A stretch of 55,281 nt of DNA. Source: Bacteroidales bacterium. Lineage in GTDB: Bacteria; Bacteroidota; Bacteroidia; Bacteroidales; GWA2-32-17. Every line of letters starts with the position of its first letter. Position 1 is the stretch's first letter. The stretch is taken from NCBI GenBank assembly GCA_026417155.1, contig JAOADU010000064.1:1-55281 (forward strand). Direction: 5' to 3'. The translations under genes were made by a program, and so were the position numbers. The notes under the pieces were generated by a model. It worked only from the letters and a program-made list of their open reading frames with translations, did not search any database and was not told the DNA's origin. This document shows, one piece after another, positions 7,472 to 15,428 of this stretch.

Positions 7472-9379
7472 ATGACAAAACTTATATTTATTTGTTGCTT
7501 TTTGTTATTTATTTTTAGGGGATTTGCACAAAAAAATTCTCTCGATAATGCATACGATAGAGCATTGAATTATTTTAAAACAGGAAATTTAGCTGTTGCT
7601 AAAGAAATATTAAAACATAACTTAGATGATGATTCTGCTCATTATAAAAGCTATGAATTGTTAGCAGAAATTTTTCTTAGTCTAGAACAATACGATTCAT
7701 TGTTATATTATTACCGTGCAGGGGTTCGACATTGTTCTAAGAAATATCCTGAGATGTATTTCTATTTAGGGAATTATGAATTTTACTTAGGGAATATAAG
7801 CCAAGCATTGGAGGCCTATAACTGTTTTATTAAACAGGTTCCAAAAAGTAATTTAGTTAATAAGGTTAATTATCAGATTCAACGTTGTAAATATGCAATG
7901 GAATTAATGAATAATCCAGTAACGTTTAATCCCAAAAATTTAGGTGATGGAATAAATTCAAATTGCGACGAATATTATCCATATATTTCTTCCAATGATA
8001 GTGTCATAATTTTTACCCGAAAGGTTCCAATTTTTAAAGGTGGCAATCCTGCATCAGACAACACACAGGAAGATTTTTATATGAGCAAATTAACAGAAGA
8101 AGGCTGGACACAGGCAATTCCCCTCAAAGGAAATATAAATACTCCGATGAACGAAGGGGCACAAACTGTTACTGCCGATGGTAAATATATGGTATTTACA
8201 GCATGCAATCGTCGCGATGGAAAAGGTTCGTGCGATTTATATTTTTCTGAACTCACTGCCGATGGGTGGACAAAGGCTCGAAATTTGACAGAAATAAATA
8301 CTATGTTTTGGGAGTCGCAGCCGAGCATATCTGCCGATGGGAGAGTGTTATATTTTGCAAGTGAACGTCAAGGAGGCATAGGAAATGCCGATATTTACGT
8401 TTCGTATCGTCAGTCAGATGGTCGATGGTCTAAACCGCAACTTCTTGATACATTGATCAATACACCTTTAGCTGAAACCTCTCCGTTTATTCATCCCGAC
8501 GGGCGTACATTGTATTTTTGCTCAAATGGACATATGGGTGTTGGGGGCTTTGATATATTTGTTACGCGTTTAGATGAAAATGGTAATTGGACAAAGCCAA
8601 AAAACCTTGGTTATCCAATCAATACACCGAAAAATGAAATTGGGTTAGTGGTATCTTCAACAGGAACAAAAGCCTATATTACTTCATCACGGGAGGGAGG
8701 ATATGGGTTACACGATTTATATGAATTTGATTTGCCTGTTGAAGCTCAAGCAAACACTGTTTCTTATTTTAAAGGCACCATTAAAGATAAAGAAACGGGC
8801 AAACCGTTGGCGGTTACTTGCGAAATAATAGATCTCGAAACAAACAAAGTTGTTTATTCGGTAGTATCAGATACAACCGATGGGTCATTTCTACTTGGTT
8901 TACCATTGGGGCGTATGTATGGAATGTATTGTTCGGCAAAGGGTTATCTGTTTTATACAGAAAACATTCAATTAGATAAGCAATATTCAAAAAGTTCGGC
9001 ATTGAATAGAGAAATATCATTACAAAAAATTAGTCCGGGAAAGTCAATAATTTTGCCTAATGTTTTTTATGATACAGATTCTTTTAGATTAAAACCAACA
9101 TCATTTGCTGAATTAGATAAAGTTATTACATTTTTACAGGAACATCCAAAAGTAAAGATTGAAATTAGCGGGCACACTGATAATACAGGTTCTGATTTAT
9201 ATAACTTACAGTTATCAGAAAAAAGAGCACGTTCAGTATATCAATATTTGCTGCAAAAGAATATAGATGCAACTCGATTAACTTATAAAGGCTATGGAAG
9301 TCAACAACCCATTTCTTCTAACAATACTATGGAAGGTAGAGCCAAAAACAGGCGTACAGAATTAAAAATAATACAATAA
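7472..9379 (+). CDS. OmpA-family outer-membrane protein with TPR, PD40 and peptidoglycan-binding domains
   Basis: 635 aa. A signal peptide (about 1-19, ending RGFAQ) is followed by TPR-like helices at about 25-150. PD40 beta-propeller repeats follow at about 165-430 (motifs such as SADGRVLYFASERQGG and HPDGRTLYFCSNG), then a carboxypeptidase-regulatory-like beta-sandwich at about 440-520. A complete OmpA C-terminal domain runs from about 525 to 635, with the peptidoglycan-contact motif ISGHTDNTGS and the ending GRAKNRRTEL. This domain order is common in Bacteroidota, and PorE of the type IX secretion system has a related architecture, but assigning it to that system would be inference. The gene stands alone, divergent from the M28 operon and convergent with rpoD. 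Confidence 0.92.
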   Translation: MTKLIFICCFLLFIFRGFAQKNSLDNAYDRALNYFKTGNLAVAKEILKHNLDDDSAHYKSYELLAEIFLSLEQYDSLLYYYRAGVRHCSKKYPEMYFYLGNYEFYLGNISQALEAYNCFIKQVPKSNLVNKVNYQIQRCKYAMELMNNPVTFNPKNLGDGINSNCDEYYPYISSNDSVIIFTRKVPIFKGGNPASDNTQEDFYMSKLTEEGWTQAIPLKGNINTPMNEGAQTVTADGKYMVFTACNRRDGKGSCDLYFSELTADGWTKARNLTEINTMFWESQPSISADGRVLYFASERQGGIGNADIYVSYRQSDGRWSKPQLLDTLINTPLAETSPFIHPDGRTLYFCSNGHMGVGGFDIFVTRLDENGNWTKPKNLGYPINTPKNEIGLVVSSTGTKAYITSSREGGYGLHDLYEFDLPVEAQANTVSYFKGTIKDKETGKPLAVTCEIIDLETNKVVYSVVSDTTDGSFLLGLPLGRMYGMYCSAKGYLFYTENIQLDKQYSKSSALNREISLQKISPGKSIILPNVFYDTDSFRLKPTSFAELDKVITFLQEHPKVKIEISGHTDNTGSDLYNLQLSEKRARSVYQYLLQKNIDATRLTYKGYGSQQPISSNNTMEGRAKNRRTELKIIQ

Positions 9380-9404
9380 AAAAGCCATCATGGCGATGGC
9401 TTTT
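9380..9404. terminator. Bidirectional intrinsic terminator
   Basis: AAAAGCCATC, loop ATGGC, GATGGCTTTT, with an A-run before and T-run after the stem. It separates the convergent OmpA-family gene (stop 9377-9379) from rpoD (stop at 9425) and can serve both strands. Confidence 0.85.
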
Positions 9405-9424
9405 TTTATGTGAATGAATAAGTA

Positions 9425-10285
9425 TTATCCCAAATATTGTTTTAATAACTTGCTGCGGCTTGTATGACGTAAACGACGTATAGCTTTTTCTTTTATTTGA
9501 CGTACACGCTCACGGGTTAATCCGAATTCTTCGCCAATTTCTTCTAATGTTTTTTCAGGACAACCCAGTCCAAAAAAGTAACGAATAATATCTCGTTCTC
9601 TTTCGGTTAGTGTTGCTAAAGCTCGGTCAATTTCCTTTTTTAGTGATTCGTTAATAAGTTTTCCGTCAGCAACAGGTGAGTCTTGGTTTTCTAATACATC
9701 AACTAGGCTATTGTCTTCACCTTCAACAAATGGTGCATCCATTGATACATGACGTCCCGAAACACGCAACGTATCCATAACTTTTTCCTTTGGTAGATCT
9801 AGCAGGTCGGCAAGCTCTTCGGGAGTAGGAGTGCGTTCGTGTTCTTGTTCAAATTTTGCTAATACCTTGTTTATTTTATTTAATGCACCAACTTGGTTTA
9901 AAGGCAAACGTACAATTCGTGATTGTTCGGCTAAAGCCTGTAAGATTGATTGACGTATCCACCATACTGCGTAGGAAATAAATTTAAAACCACGTGTTTC
10001 ATCAAATTTTTCAGCTGCACGAATTAAACCTAAGTTCCCTTCATTGATAAGATCGGGCAAACTTAATCCTTGATTTTGGTATTGTTTGGCAACTGAAACA
10101 ACAAAACGCAAATTTGCACGAGTTAGTTTTTCTAAGGCTTCACGGTCGCCCTTGCGAATACGTTGAGCAAGTTCAACTTCTTCTTCTACTGTTATTAACT
10201 CCTCTTTGCCTATCTCTTGAAGATACTTATCTAATGACGCACTTTCACGATTTGTAATTGATTTTGTAATTTTAAGTTGTCTCAT
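9425..10285 (-). CDS. rpoD: Primary RNA polymerase sigma factor
   Basis: 286 aa, the short form typical of Bacteroidota, lacking the N-terminal region 1.1 and the large non-conserved insert of proteobacterial sigma-70. Region 1.2 is at about 15-50, region 2 at about 50-125 ([19 protein letters not shown], then the -10 recognition part [19 protein letters not shown]), region 3 at about 130-205 and region 4 at about 220-286 ([19 protein letters not shown] helix-turn-helix). It should recognise the TTTG/TAnnTTTG promoters found throughout this window. The gene is monocistronic and ends at the shared terminator. I could not find a convincing consensus promoter in the 324 bases upstream. Confidence 0.98.
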   Translation of the reverse strand: MRQLKITKSITNRESASLDKYLQEIGKEELITVEEEVELAQRIRKGDREALEKLTRANLRFVVSVAKQYQNQGLSLPDLINEGNLGLIRAAEKFDETRGFKFISYAVWWIRQSILQALAEQSRIVRLPLNQVGALNKINKVLAKFEQEHERTPTPEELADLLDLPKEKVMDTLRVSGRHVSMDAPFVEGEDNSLVDVLENQDSPVADGKLINESLKKEIDRALATLTERERDIIRYFFGLGCPEKTLEEIGEEFGLTRERVRQIKEKAIRRLRHTSRSKLLKQYLG

Positions 10286-10609
10286 AGTATATGATAAAAT
10301 TTTAGCTGTTCAGTTTTTTTATTGAAATAAATGAAATGAAAGGGATATGTTTAATATTGAATGAGAAAATATAATTAAATGATTGATAAACAATATGATA
10401 TATGTTTAAAGACATGACTTTTACCAGATTGCGAATTTAAAACAAAAAATGGATATTGCAAATACTTATTAACATATTTTGACAAATTGATTAAATTATT
10501 AGATAAAAACGCAATTATTTAAGATTTCTTATACAATAATGTAAAATTGTAAATTTACATATTGTTGATGTTTTTACTTTCATATTGATTACATTTGCAT
10601 GATTAATTT
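10286..10609. other. Divergent intergenic region of rpoD and the methyltransferase gene
   Basis: 324 very AT-rich bases with no ORF of note. The right end carries a 12-bp palindrome and a promoter for the plus-strand gene, listed separately. On the rpoD side I see no exact TAnnTTTG. Confidence 0.7.
10548..10597 (+). promoter_or_regulatory. Promoter with upstream palindrome before the methyltransferase
   Basis: TACATTTG at 10590-10597 is the -7 box; TTG at 10565-10567 is 22 bases upstream, slightly longer than usual. Directly before it is the perfect palindrome TGTAAATTTACA (10548-10559), placed where an operator would act. The predicted +1 near 10602 leaves a leader of only about 8 nt before the ATG. 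Confidence 0.5.
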
Positions 10610-11482
10610 ATGCAGTTAATAAGTCCGACATATTGGAAGACGTACGAATTGATCGATTCTGGTAATTTTCGCAAGTTGGAACGATTTGGATCTGTAGTGG
10701 CACTGCGACCTGAGCCTCAAGCCGTATGGGAGCCAACGATGAAAGAAACAGAGTGGAATAGAATAGCAACGGTAGAATACATACCAACTTCGGCAAATGC
10801 AGGAAAATGGAAAAAAAATAAACCTGTTGATGATTCATGGACTTTAGAATATTGTATAGAAAATGACCATAAGAAAAAAATTTTTTTTCGATTGGCATTA
10901 ACATCGTTTAAGCATGTGGGTATATTTCCTGAACAGGCTGCTAATTGGGAATTTATATATAGTCAGTGTCAGTTGATGCAGCAACCCCAGGTATTAAATT
11001 TATTTGCATATACAGGGGCAGCAAGTGTAGTAGCTGCAAAAGCTGGGGCTATTGTTACGCATGTTGATAGTGTAAAGCAAATTGTCAACTGGGCATCAAA
11101 AAACGCATCGTTAAATGAAATCTCTAACATACGTTGGATAATTGACGATGCTATGAAGTTTGTAAAACGAGAAATTCGCCGAAACCGTAAGTATCATGGC
11201 ATTATTTTAGATCCACCAGCATTTGGACACGGGCCTAATGGCGAAGACTGGAAATTGGAACGAGATATAACTGAAATGATGAAACTTCTCTCAGAATTAG
11301 CTCATCCACAGCATTTTTTTCTTGTCTTAAATGTTTATTCGTTGGGCTTATCGGCATTAGTGCTCGAAAATATTGCCAAAACTATTTTTAACGGATACCA
11401 TTACGACTATGGCGAATTGTTTGTTGCAGACAACTTCGGTAAAAAGCTTCCGTTAGGGGCATTTGTTCACATAAAAAAATAG
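10610..11482 (+). CDS. Class I SAM-dependent methyltransferase (rRNA methylase-like)
   Basis: 290 aa, no signal peptide. A short N-terminal region is followed by a Rossmann-type methyltransferase domain at about residues 100-285. Motif I is NLFAYTGAASVVAAKAG, an acidic motif II follows (VTHVDSVKQI), and motif IV is ILDPPAFGHGPNG. The DPP(A/S)FG form is shared with RlmI/RlmK-type 23S rRNA cytosine/guanine methyltransferases, so an RNA substrate is likely. There is no N-terminal PUA domain as in RlmI, so the exact position modified cannot be named. It is first in a run of three same-strand genes (EEP hydrolase, MurB) with gaps of 4 and 11 nt, probably one transcript. Confidence 0.85.
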   Translation: MQLISPTYWKTYELIDSGNFRKLERFGSVVALRPEPQAVWEPTMKETEWNRIATVEYIPTSANAGKWKKNKPVDDSWTLEYCIENDHKKKIFFRLALTSFKHVGIFPEQAANWEFIYSQCQLMQQPQVLNLFAYTGAASVVAAKAGAIVTHVDSVKQIVNWASKNASLNEISNIRWIIDDAMKFVKREIRRNRKYHGIILDPPAFGHGPNGEDWKLERDITEMMKLLSELAHPQHFFLVLNVYSLGLSALVLENIAKTIFNGYHYDYGELFVADNFGKKLPLGAFVHIKK

Positions 11483-11486
11483 ATAT

Positions 11487-12521
11487 ATGAAGTTAAAAAT
11501 GAAAATTATTAGTATTTTAATGTTATTATTACCATGTTTTTTTGCAATAGCTCAGCAGAAAAACAAGTCGTTACTAGTGATGTTTTATAATGTTGAAAAT
11601 TTGTATGATACGATTGACGATCCGGCATTCAACGATGAAGAGTTTTTACCCAATGGCGCCAATAAATGGAACGGAGAAAAATATCGTATTAAGCTGGAGA
11701 ATGTATCAAAAGTGATATCCGATATAGGTGCAACGAATAAAATGAAATGTCCTGCGGTTATTGGGCTTTGTGAAGTAGAAAATGAAACCGTATTGCGCGA
11801 TTTAGCTAATACACAACGACTAAAATCTTGTAATTATGATGCAATCATATATAACAGTCGTTACAATCGTGGCGTAGATGTGGCTTTAATGTATCAAAAA
11901 GATCGAATGGCTGTTGTAAATTCGGTAGCCTATCCGTTGTATAATCCCGACGATAGTACCTTTACTACTCGCGATCAATTATTGGTAACTGGCATTATTG
12001 AGGGAGAAGTGTTTCATTTTATAGTGAATCATTGGCCCTCGCGAAGGGGAGGCGAAGAACGCAGTGCACCGCTGAGAGAAATGGCAGCAAAACTTTGCCG
12101 ACATATTGTCGATTCTATTTTTAGAACAGATAGTTTAGCAAAAATTATTATTATGGGCGATTTGAATGATGATCCAACCAATAAAAGCGTTTTAGTCCAT
12201 TTGAATGCTAAACCTGAGAAAACAAAAGTAAATAAGGGCGATTTATATAATCCTATGTATGATATTTTTGTAAAAAAAGGAATTGGTTCACTTGCATATA
12301 ACGATAAGTGGAATTTATTCGATCAGTTTATCGTATCATATTCGCTAATTTCAAATGAAACAAAAGGTTACAAATTAAAAAATGCGGCTGTTTTTAATGC
12401 TAATTATTTAATGCAAAAAGAAGGTCAATTTGCAGGTTATCCGTTTCGCACATACGTTGGAAATACATTTACAGGTGGATATTCCGATCATTTCCCTTCC
12501 TATATTTTGCTACAGAAGTAA
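11487..12521 (+). CDS. Endonuclease/exonuclease/phosphatase (EEP) family protein, secreted
   Basis: 344 aa with a signal peptide (about 1-22, ending FFAIAQ; the Met at residue 5 is an alternative start). The EEP fold runs from about 28 to 344: VMFYNVENLYD (first metal-binding Asn/Glu region), GLCEVENE (catalytic Glu), VNHWPSRRGG (His of the active site), IIMGDLNDDP (Asp/Asn pair) and YSDHFP (C-terminal Asp-His). All expected residues of a metal-dependent phosphodiesterase or nuclease are present. Export suggests a role on extracellular DNA, nucleotides or phosphoesters; the substrate cannot be deduced. Confidence 0.9.
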   Translation: MKLKMKIISILMLLLPCFFAIAQQKNKSLLVMFYNVENLYDTIDDPAFNDEEFLPNGANKWNGEKYRIKLENVSKVISDIGATNKMKCPAVIGLCEVENETVLRDLANTQRLKSCNYDAIIYNSRYNRGVDVALMYQKDRMAVVNSVAYPLYNPDDSTFTTRDQLLVTGIIEGEVFHFIVNHWPSRRGGEERSAPLREMAAKLCRHIVDSIFRTDSLAKIIIMGDLNDDPTNKSVLVHLNAKPEKTKVNKGDLYNPMYDIFVKKGIGSLAYNDKWNLFDQFIVSYSLISNETKGYKLKNAAVFNANYLMQKEGQFAGYPFRTYVGNTFTGGYSDHFPSYILLQK

Positions 12522-12532
12522 TAAATCGATAC

Positions 12533-13540
12533 ATGAAAAAATTTAAAAACTTGTCATTAAAAAATTTTCATACATTTCGTACAGATATAGTTTCCAATAA
12601 TTTGTATGTAATAGAAAACGACGAAGATATTTTGCAGTTATTTAATAATGGAATTTTTGGCGACGATTATTACATTCTCGGTTCAGGGAGTAATGTGTTG
12701 TTTTTAAGAATACCAACCCATATAATTATCATTAGTACCAAAGGCAAAACAATCATCAATGAAAATGAAGATTATGTGTGGATTAACGTAAAAGCTGGTG
12801 AAATATGGGACGAATTTGTTACTTTTTGTATAGCCAACAATTGGGGAGGAGTTGAAAATTTGTCGTATATACCTGGTACGGTAGGTGCTTGTCCAATACA
12901 GAATATCGGGGCATATGGTGTTGAAGTTAAAGATGTGATTGAAAGTGTATGGGCATTAAATTTACTTTCTGGCGAAAAAAAAGAATTTTCTAATAATGAT
13001 TGTTGTTTTGCGTACAGAAATAGTTATTTTAAAATTTATAATAACGAAAAATGGTTAATAACCGATGTATTGTTTAAACTTACTAAACGCAATCATAAGT
13101 ATAATCTGAGCTATGGCAATTTAAAAAAAGAATTTGAAAATGAAAAAATAGATTTAGAAAACATACGTAAAAAAATTATTTTGCAGCGATTATCTAAACT
13201 TCCCGATCCTAAAGTACTGGGCAATGCAGGAAGTTTTTTTAAAAATCCAATCTTAGAGAAAAACAAATTTCATACATTGCAGCAACAATATCCCGATATT
13301 CCTTATTTTGAGTACGATTATCATCATGTAAAAATTCCAGCAGCCTGGTTAATAGAAAAAGCTGGAATGAAAGGTTACAGAATAGGTAATGTTGGTACCC
13401 ATGAACATCAGCCATTAGTTATTGTTAACTACAACAATGCTACACCTTACGAAATATACGAGTTTAGCGAAAAAATTATAAAGGAAGTTAATAATTGTTT
13501 TAACATCAGGCTTGAACGAGAAGTGAATATTATTTCATAA
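12533..13540 (+). CDS. murB: UDP-N-acetylenolpyruvoylglucosamine reductase
   Basis: 335 aa, cytoplasmic. It reduces UDP-GlcNAc-enolpyruvate to UDP-MurNAc with NADPH and FAD, the second committed step of peptidoglycan synthesis. FAD-binding motifs YILGSGSNVLFL (about 47-58) and ENLSYIPGTVGACPIQNIGAYG (about 110-131, quoted in part) are clear. The proton-donor Ser234 lies in GNAGSFFKNP and the catalytic Glu330 in LEREVN at the C-terminus. The extended length and the Tyr-containing insert around NSYFK indicate a type I (E. coli-like) enzyme. Confidence 0.97.
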   Translation: MKKFKNLSLKNFHTFRTDIVSNNLYVIENDEDILQLFNNGIFGDDYYILGSGSNVLFLRIPTHIIIISTKGKTIINENEDYVWINVKAGEIWDEFVTFCIANNWGGVENLSYIPGTVGACPIQNIGAYGVEVKDVIESVWALNLLSGEKKEFSNNDCCFAYRNSYFKIYNNEKWLITDVLFKLTKRNHKYNLSYGNLKKEFENEKIDLENIRKKIILQRLSKLPDPKVLGNAGSFFKNPILEKNKFHTLQQQYPDIPYFEYDYHHVKIPAAWLIEKAGMKGYRIGNVGTHEHQPLVIVNYNNATPYEIYEFSEKIIKEVNNCFNIRLEREVNIIS

Positions 13541-13554
13541 TTTTAAAATAAAAA

Positions 13555-13586
13555 TTTGTTTAAGATACAACATATCTATATATTTG
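13555..13586 (+). promoter_or_regulatory. Consensus promoter of the ArsR-family gene
   Basis: TTTG (13555-13558), 20 bases, TATATTTG (13579-13586): an exact consensus. The predicted +1 near 13591 rules out the TTG at 13584 as a start and supports the ATG at 13602 with a leader of about 11 nt. Confidence 0.8.
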
Positions 13587-13601
13587 CATAAATTTGCTAT
13601 C

Positions 13602-13916
13602 ATGACAAAAATTGAACTCGATGCATTGCTGAATATTGACGCATTAAACGAAGCTGCTGAAATGTTAAAAGCTATGGCACATCCAGTTCGCATTGCTATC
13701 TTAAAACTATTGAGCAATGGAAAACCTTTAACAGTTTCAGAAATACATGAAATTTTGAATATAGAACAATCAACCACTTCGCACCATTTAAGCATTATGA
13801 AAACACGAAATATTGTTTGTGCCAAAAGAAAGGGCAAAAATATTTATTATACAATTAGCCATCAGCGCATTTCAAATATTCTAAATTGTATTCAGCAGTG
13901 CAATAATAAAAATTAA
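13602..13916 (+). CDS. ArsR-family winged-helix transcriptional regulator
   Basis: 104 aa from the ATG at 13602; an in-frame TTG at 13584 lies inside the -7 promoter box and was rejected. The fold is typical: helix EAAEMLKAMAHPVRIAILKL, wing-helix recognition region SEIHEILNIEQSTTSHHLSIM, and a beta wing AKRKGKNIYYTI. There is no CxC metal-binding motif in the alpha3 helix; the only cysteines are in VCAKRKG and near the C-terminus (NCIQQCNN), so classical ArsR-type arsenic or SmtB-type zinc sensing is not indicated. It is monocistronic and convergent with a porin-like gene whose stop codon overlaps its own (TTAA at 13913-13916). The target is unknown. Confidence 0.88.
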   Translation: MTKIELDALLNIDALNEAAEMLKAMAHPVRIAILKLLSNGKPLTVSEIHEILNIEQSTTSHHLSIMKTRNIVCAKRKGKNIYYTISHQRISNILNCIQQCNNKN

Positions 13917-14926
13917 AATTTGAATCCTACACTAAGGTACGATTGCCAATAAGTAGTTTGTTTGTTTGAGAATAATCGTTGATTCAGAGAAATTTGAAAA
14001 TCTTTAGTTGGTTCGTATTGAATGCCCACTATTGTAAAATATGTTTTTGTAAGGGTAGAATTTTTATGAATGTAGTCCTGTCGGGCAATAATGCTCCATG
14101 GCTTAGTTAAAAGGTATGAAAAATAAGCAGAAATACCGATGTAATCGTTGGCATCTTTCCATAAATCGTTAAATACGATTACTCCTTCGGTGCCCAACCG
14201 CCATTTATCGGTTTTGTAACCAATAAAAGCAGTTTGGCAACTTTTCAAAGTATTTTTGTTAGGATATAAATTTCCATACCATTTAGTAATCCAGTGATTA
14301 TTAGGTCTAAATTCGATATTTGTTGCATATTGTAGCAATCCGTTGCTGTCTTGTTTGTAAAATGGTCCTTCACCATTAGAAATGGTTACAGAAAAACGCC
14401 ACTTGTCAAGATTATATGCCGATCGAATTCCAAAATCGGCAGGGTAGCCAAATTGATATCGTTCTTGTAATGTGAAAGCAATGTAGCGATAACCCCAAAA
14501 TTTATCTTGTACGGTAAGATATTGTTCACTTAATATTTGTCCGATAGAAAATTCCCAATGTTGTGTAGGCTTCCATTGTACTTCGGCTTGCTTTAAAAAA
14601 GCAGTGTATTCGCTTCCTTTGAAATAAACTACTTGTAATGGTTTATTTAAGCTATCAAAAACTGTAATATCGCTGGTAGTTTTTGTAACATTGTACAATA
14701 CAATCCCTTTAACATTGGTATTTAAACTTATTTTAACTCCTATTTGTGCGGTGTAGATATCAAAACTGTTATATGTTCTTTTGTTTTTTGCATATGTGCT
14801 ATAAAAAGAAGGAAAAATATTTCCAAACAACTCGGTTGTCTTTTTATTGGCAATGGTATCTTGTTGAGCACAAATGTAACCGAAAATAAGAATGAAAAAA
14901 TTCGATAATATCAGAATTTTGAACAT
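13913..14926 (-). CDS. Predicted outer-membrane beta-barrel (porin-like)
   Basis: 337 aa. A signal peptide (about 1-20, ending YICAQ) is followed by alternating amphipathic strands throughout, many with aromatic ends (QWKPTQHWEFSIGQ, KWRFSVTISNG, PWSIIARQDYIHKN). The last residues are SVGFKF, a C-terminal Phe of the kind recognised by the BAM machinery. Length and pattern suit a 12-16 stranded porin, but no specific family is recognised. A minus-strand box TACTTTTG at 14959-14952 gives a leader of about 21 nt. The 3' end overlaps the ArsR gene by four bases, leaving no room for a terminator between them. Confidence 0.8.
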   Translation of the reverse strand: MFKILILSNFFILIFGYICAQQDTIANKKTTELFGNIFPSFYSTYAKNKRTYNSFDIYTAQIGVKISLNTNVKGIVLYNVTKTTSDITVFDSLNKPLQVVYFKGSEYTAFLKQAEVQWKPTQHWEFSIGQILSEQYLTVQDKFWGYRYIAFTLQERYQFGYPADFGIRSAYNLDKWRFSVTISNGEGPFYKQDSNGLLQYATNIEFRPNNHWITKWYGNLYPNKNTLKSCQTAFIGYKTDKWRLGTEGVIVFNDLWKDANDYIGISAYFSYLLTKPWSIIARQDYIHKNSTLTKTYFTIVGIQYEPTKDFQISLNQRLFSNKQTTYWQSYLSVGFKF

Positions 14927-14975
14927 AAATAGTTAGTATTTTTATCACTGACAAAAGTACAAAATAAATTATGCT

Positions 14976-15425
14976 ATGCCTAAAGTTAGAGTAACAAAAG
15001 AATTTCGTTTCGAAATGGCGCATGCGCTTTGGAATTACGATGGGAAATGTGCCAACATTCATGGACACAGCTATATTTTACAAGTAACAGTCATTGGCGA
15101 GCCAATAACCGATGAATCTAGCCCTAAATATGGTATGGTTATTGATTTTGGCGATTTAAAAAAAATTGTAAACGATGCTATTGTTAATCAAATGGACCAT
15201 TCATTGGTAATAAGCCAAAAGTCGAAGCATGATGCATTGCTAAATACTGAACAAATGTTCGATAGAAGGCATATAACTCATTATCAACCAACCTGCGAAA
15301 ATATGGTTGTTGAGTTTGCAAAAATTATTCGCTCACAATTACCGAAAGGTGTAGAACTTTTTTCAGTTCGGTTATGGGAAACTGCCAGCTCTTTTGCCGA
15401 ATGGTATGCATCTGATAACGAATAA
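14976..15425 (+). CDS. queD: 6-carboxytetrahydropterin synthase / PTPS family
   Basis: 149 aa. QueD converts 7,8-dihydroneopterin triphosphate to 6-carboxytetrahydropterin on the way to preQ0 and queuosine. Zinc ligands are His16 (MAHALW) and His29/His31 (NIHGHSY), and the catalytic Cys25 sits in KCANIHGHSY as in QueD. The conserved YGMVIDFGDLK and MDHSLV motifs follow, and the catalytic Glu is in LWETASSFAEW. It is longer than E. coli QueD because of an insert around residues 80-100. No other queuosine gene is nearby. It starts 50 nt from the divergent porin-like gene and is followed after 3 nt by the histidine kinase gene. Confidence 0.93.
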   Translation: MPKVRVTKEFRFEMAHALWNYDGKCANIHGHSYILQVTVIGEPITDESSPKYGMVIDFGDLKKIVNDAIVNQMDHSLVISQKSKHDALLNTEQMFDRRHITHYQPTCENMVVEFAKIIRSQLPKGVELFSVRLWETASSFAEWYASDNE

Positions 15426-15428
15426 AAT

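Noticed and set aside
13584-13601. TTG start for the ArsR-family gene
   Set aside because: It lies in the TATATTTG promoter box, so it would not be on the mRNA.
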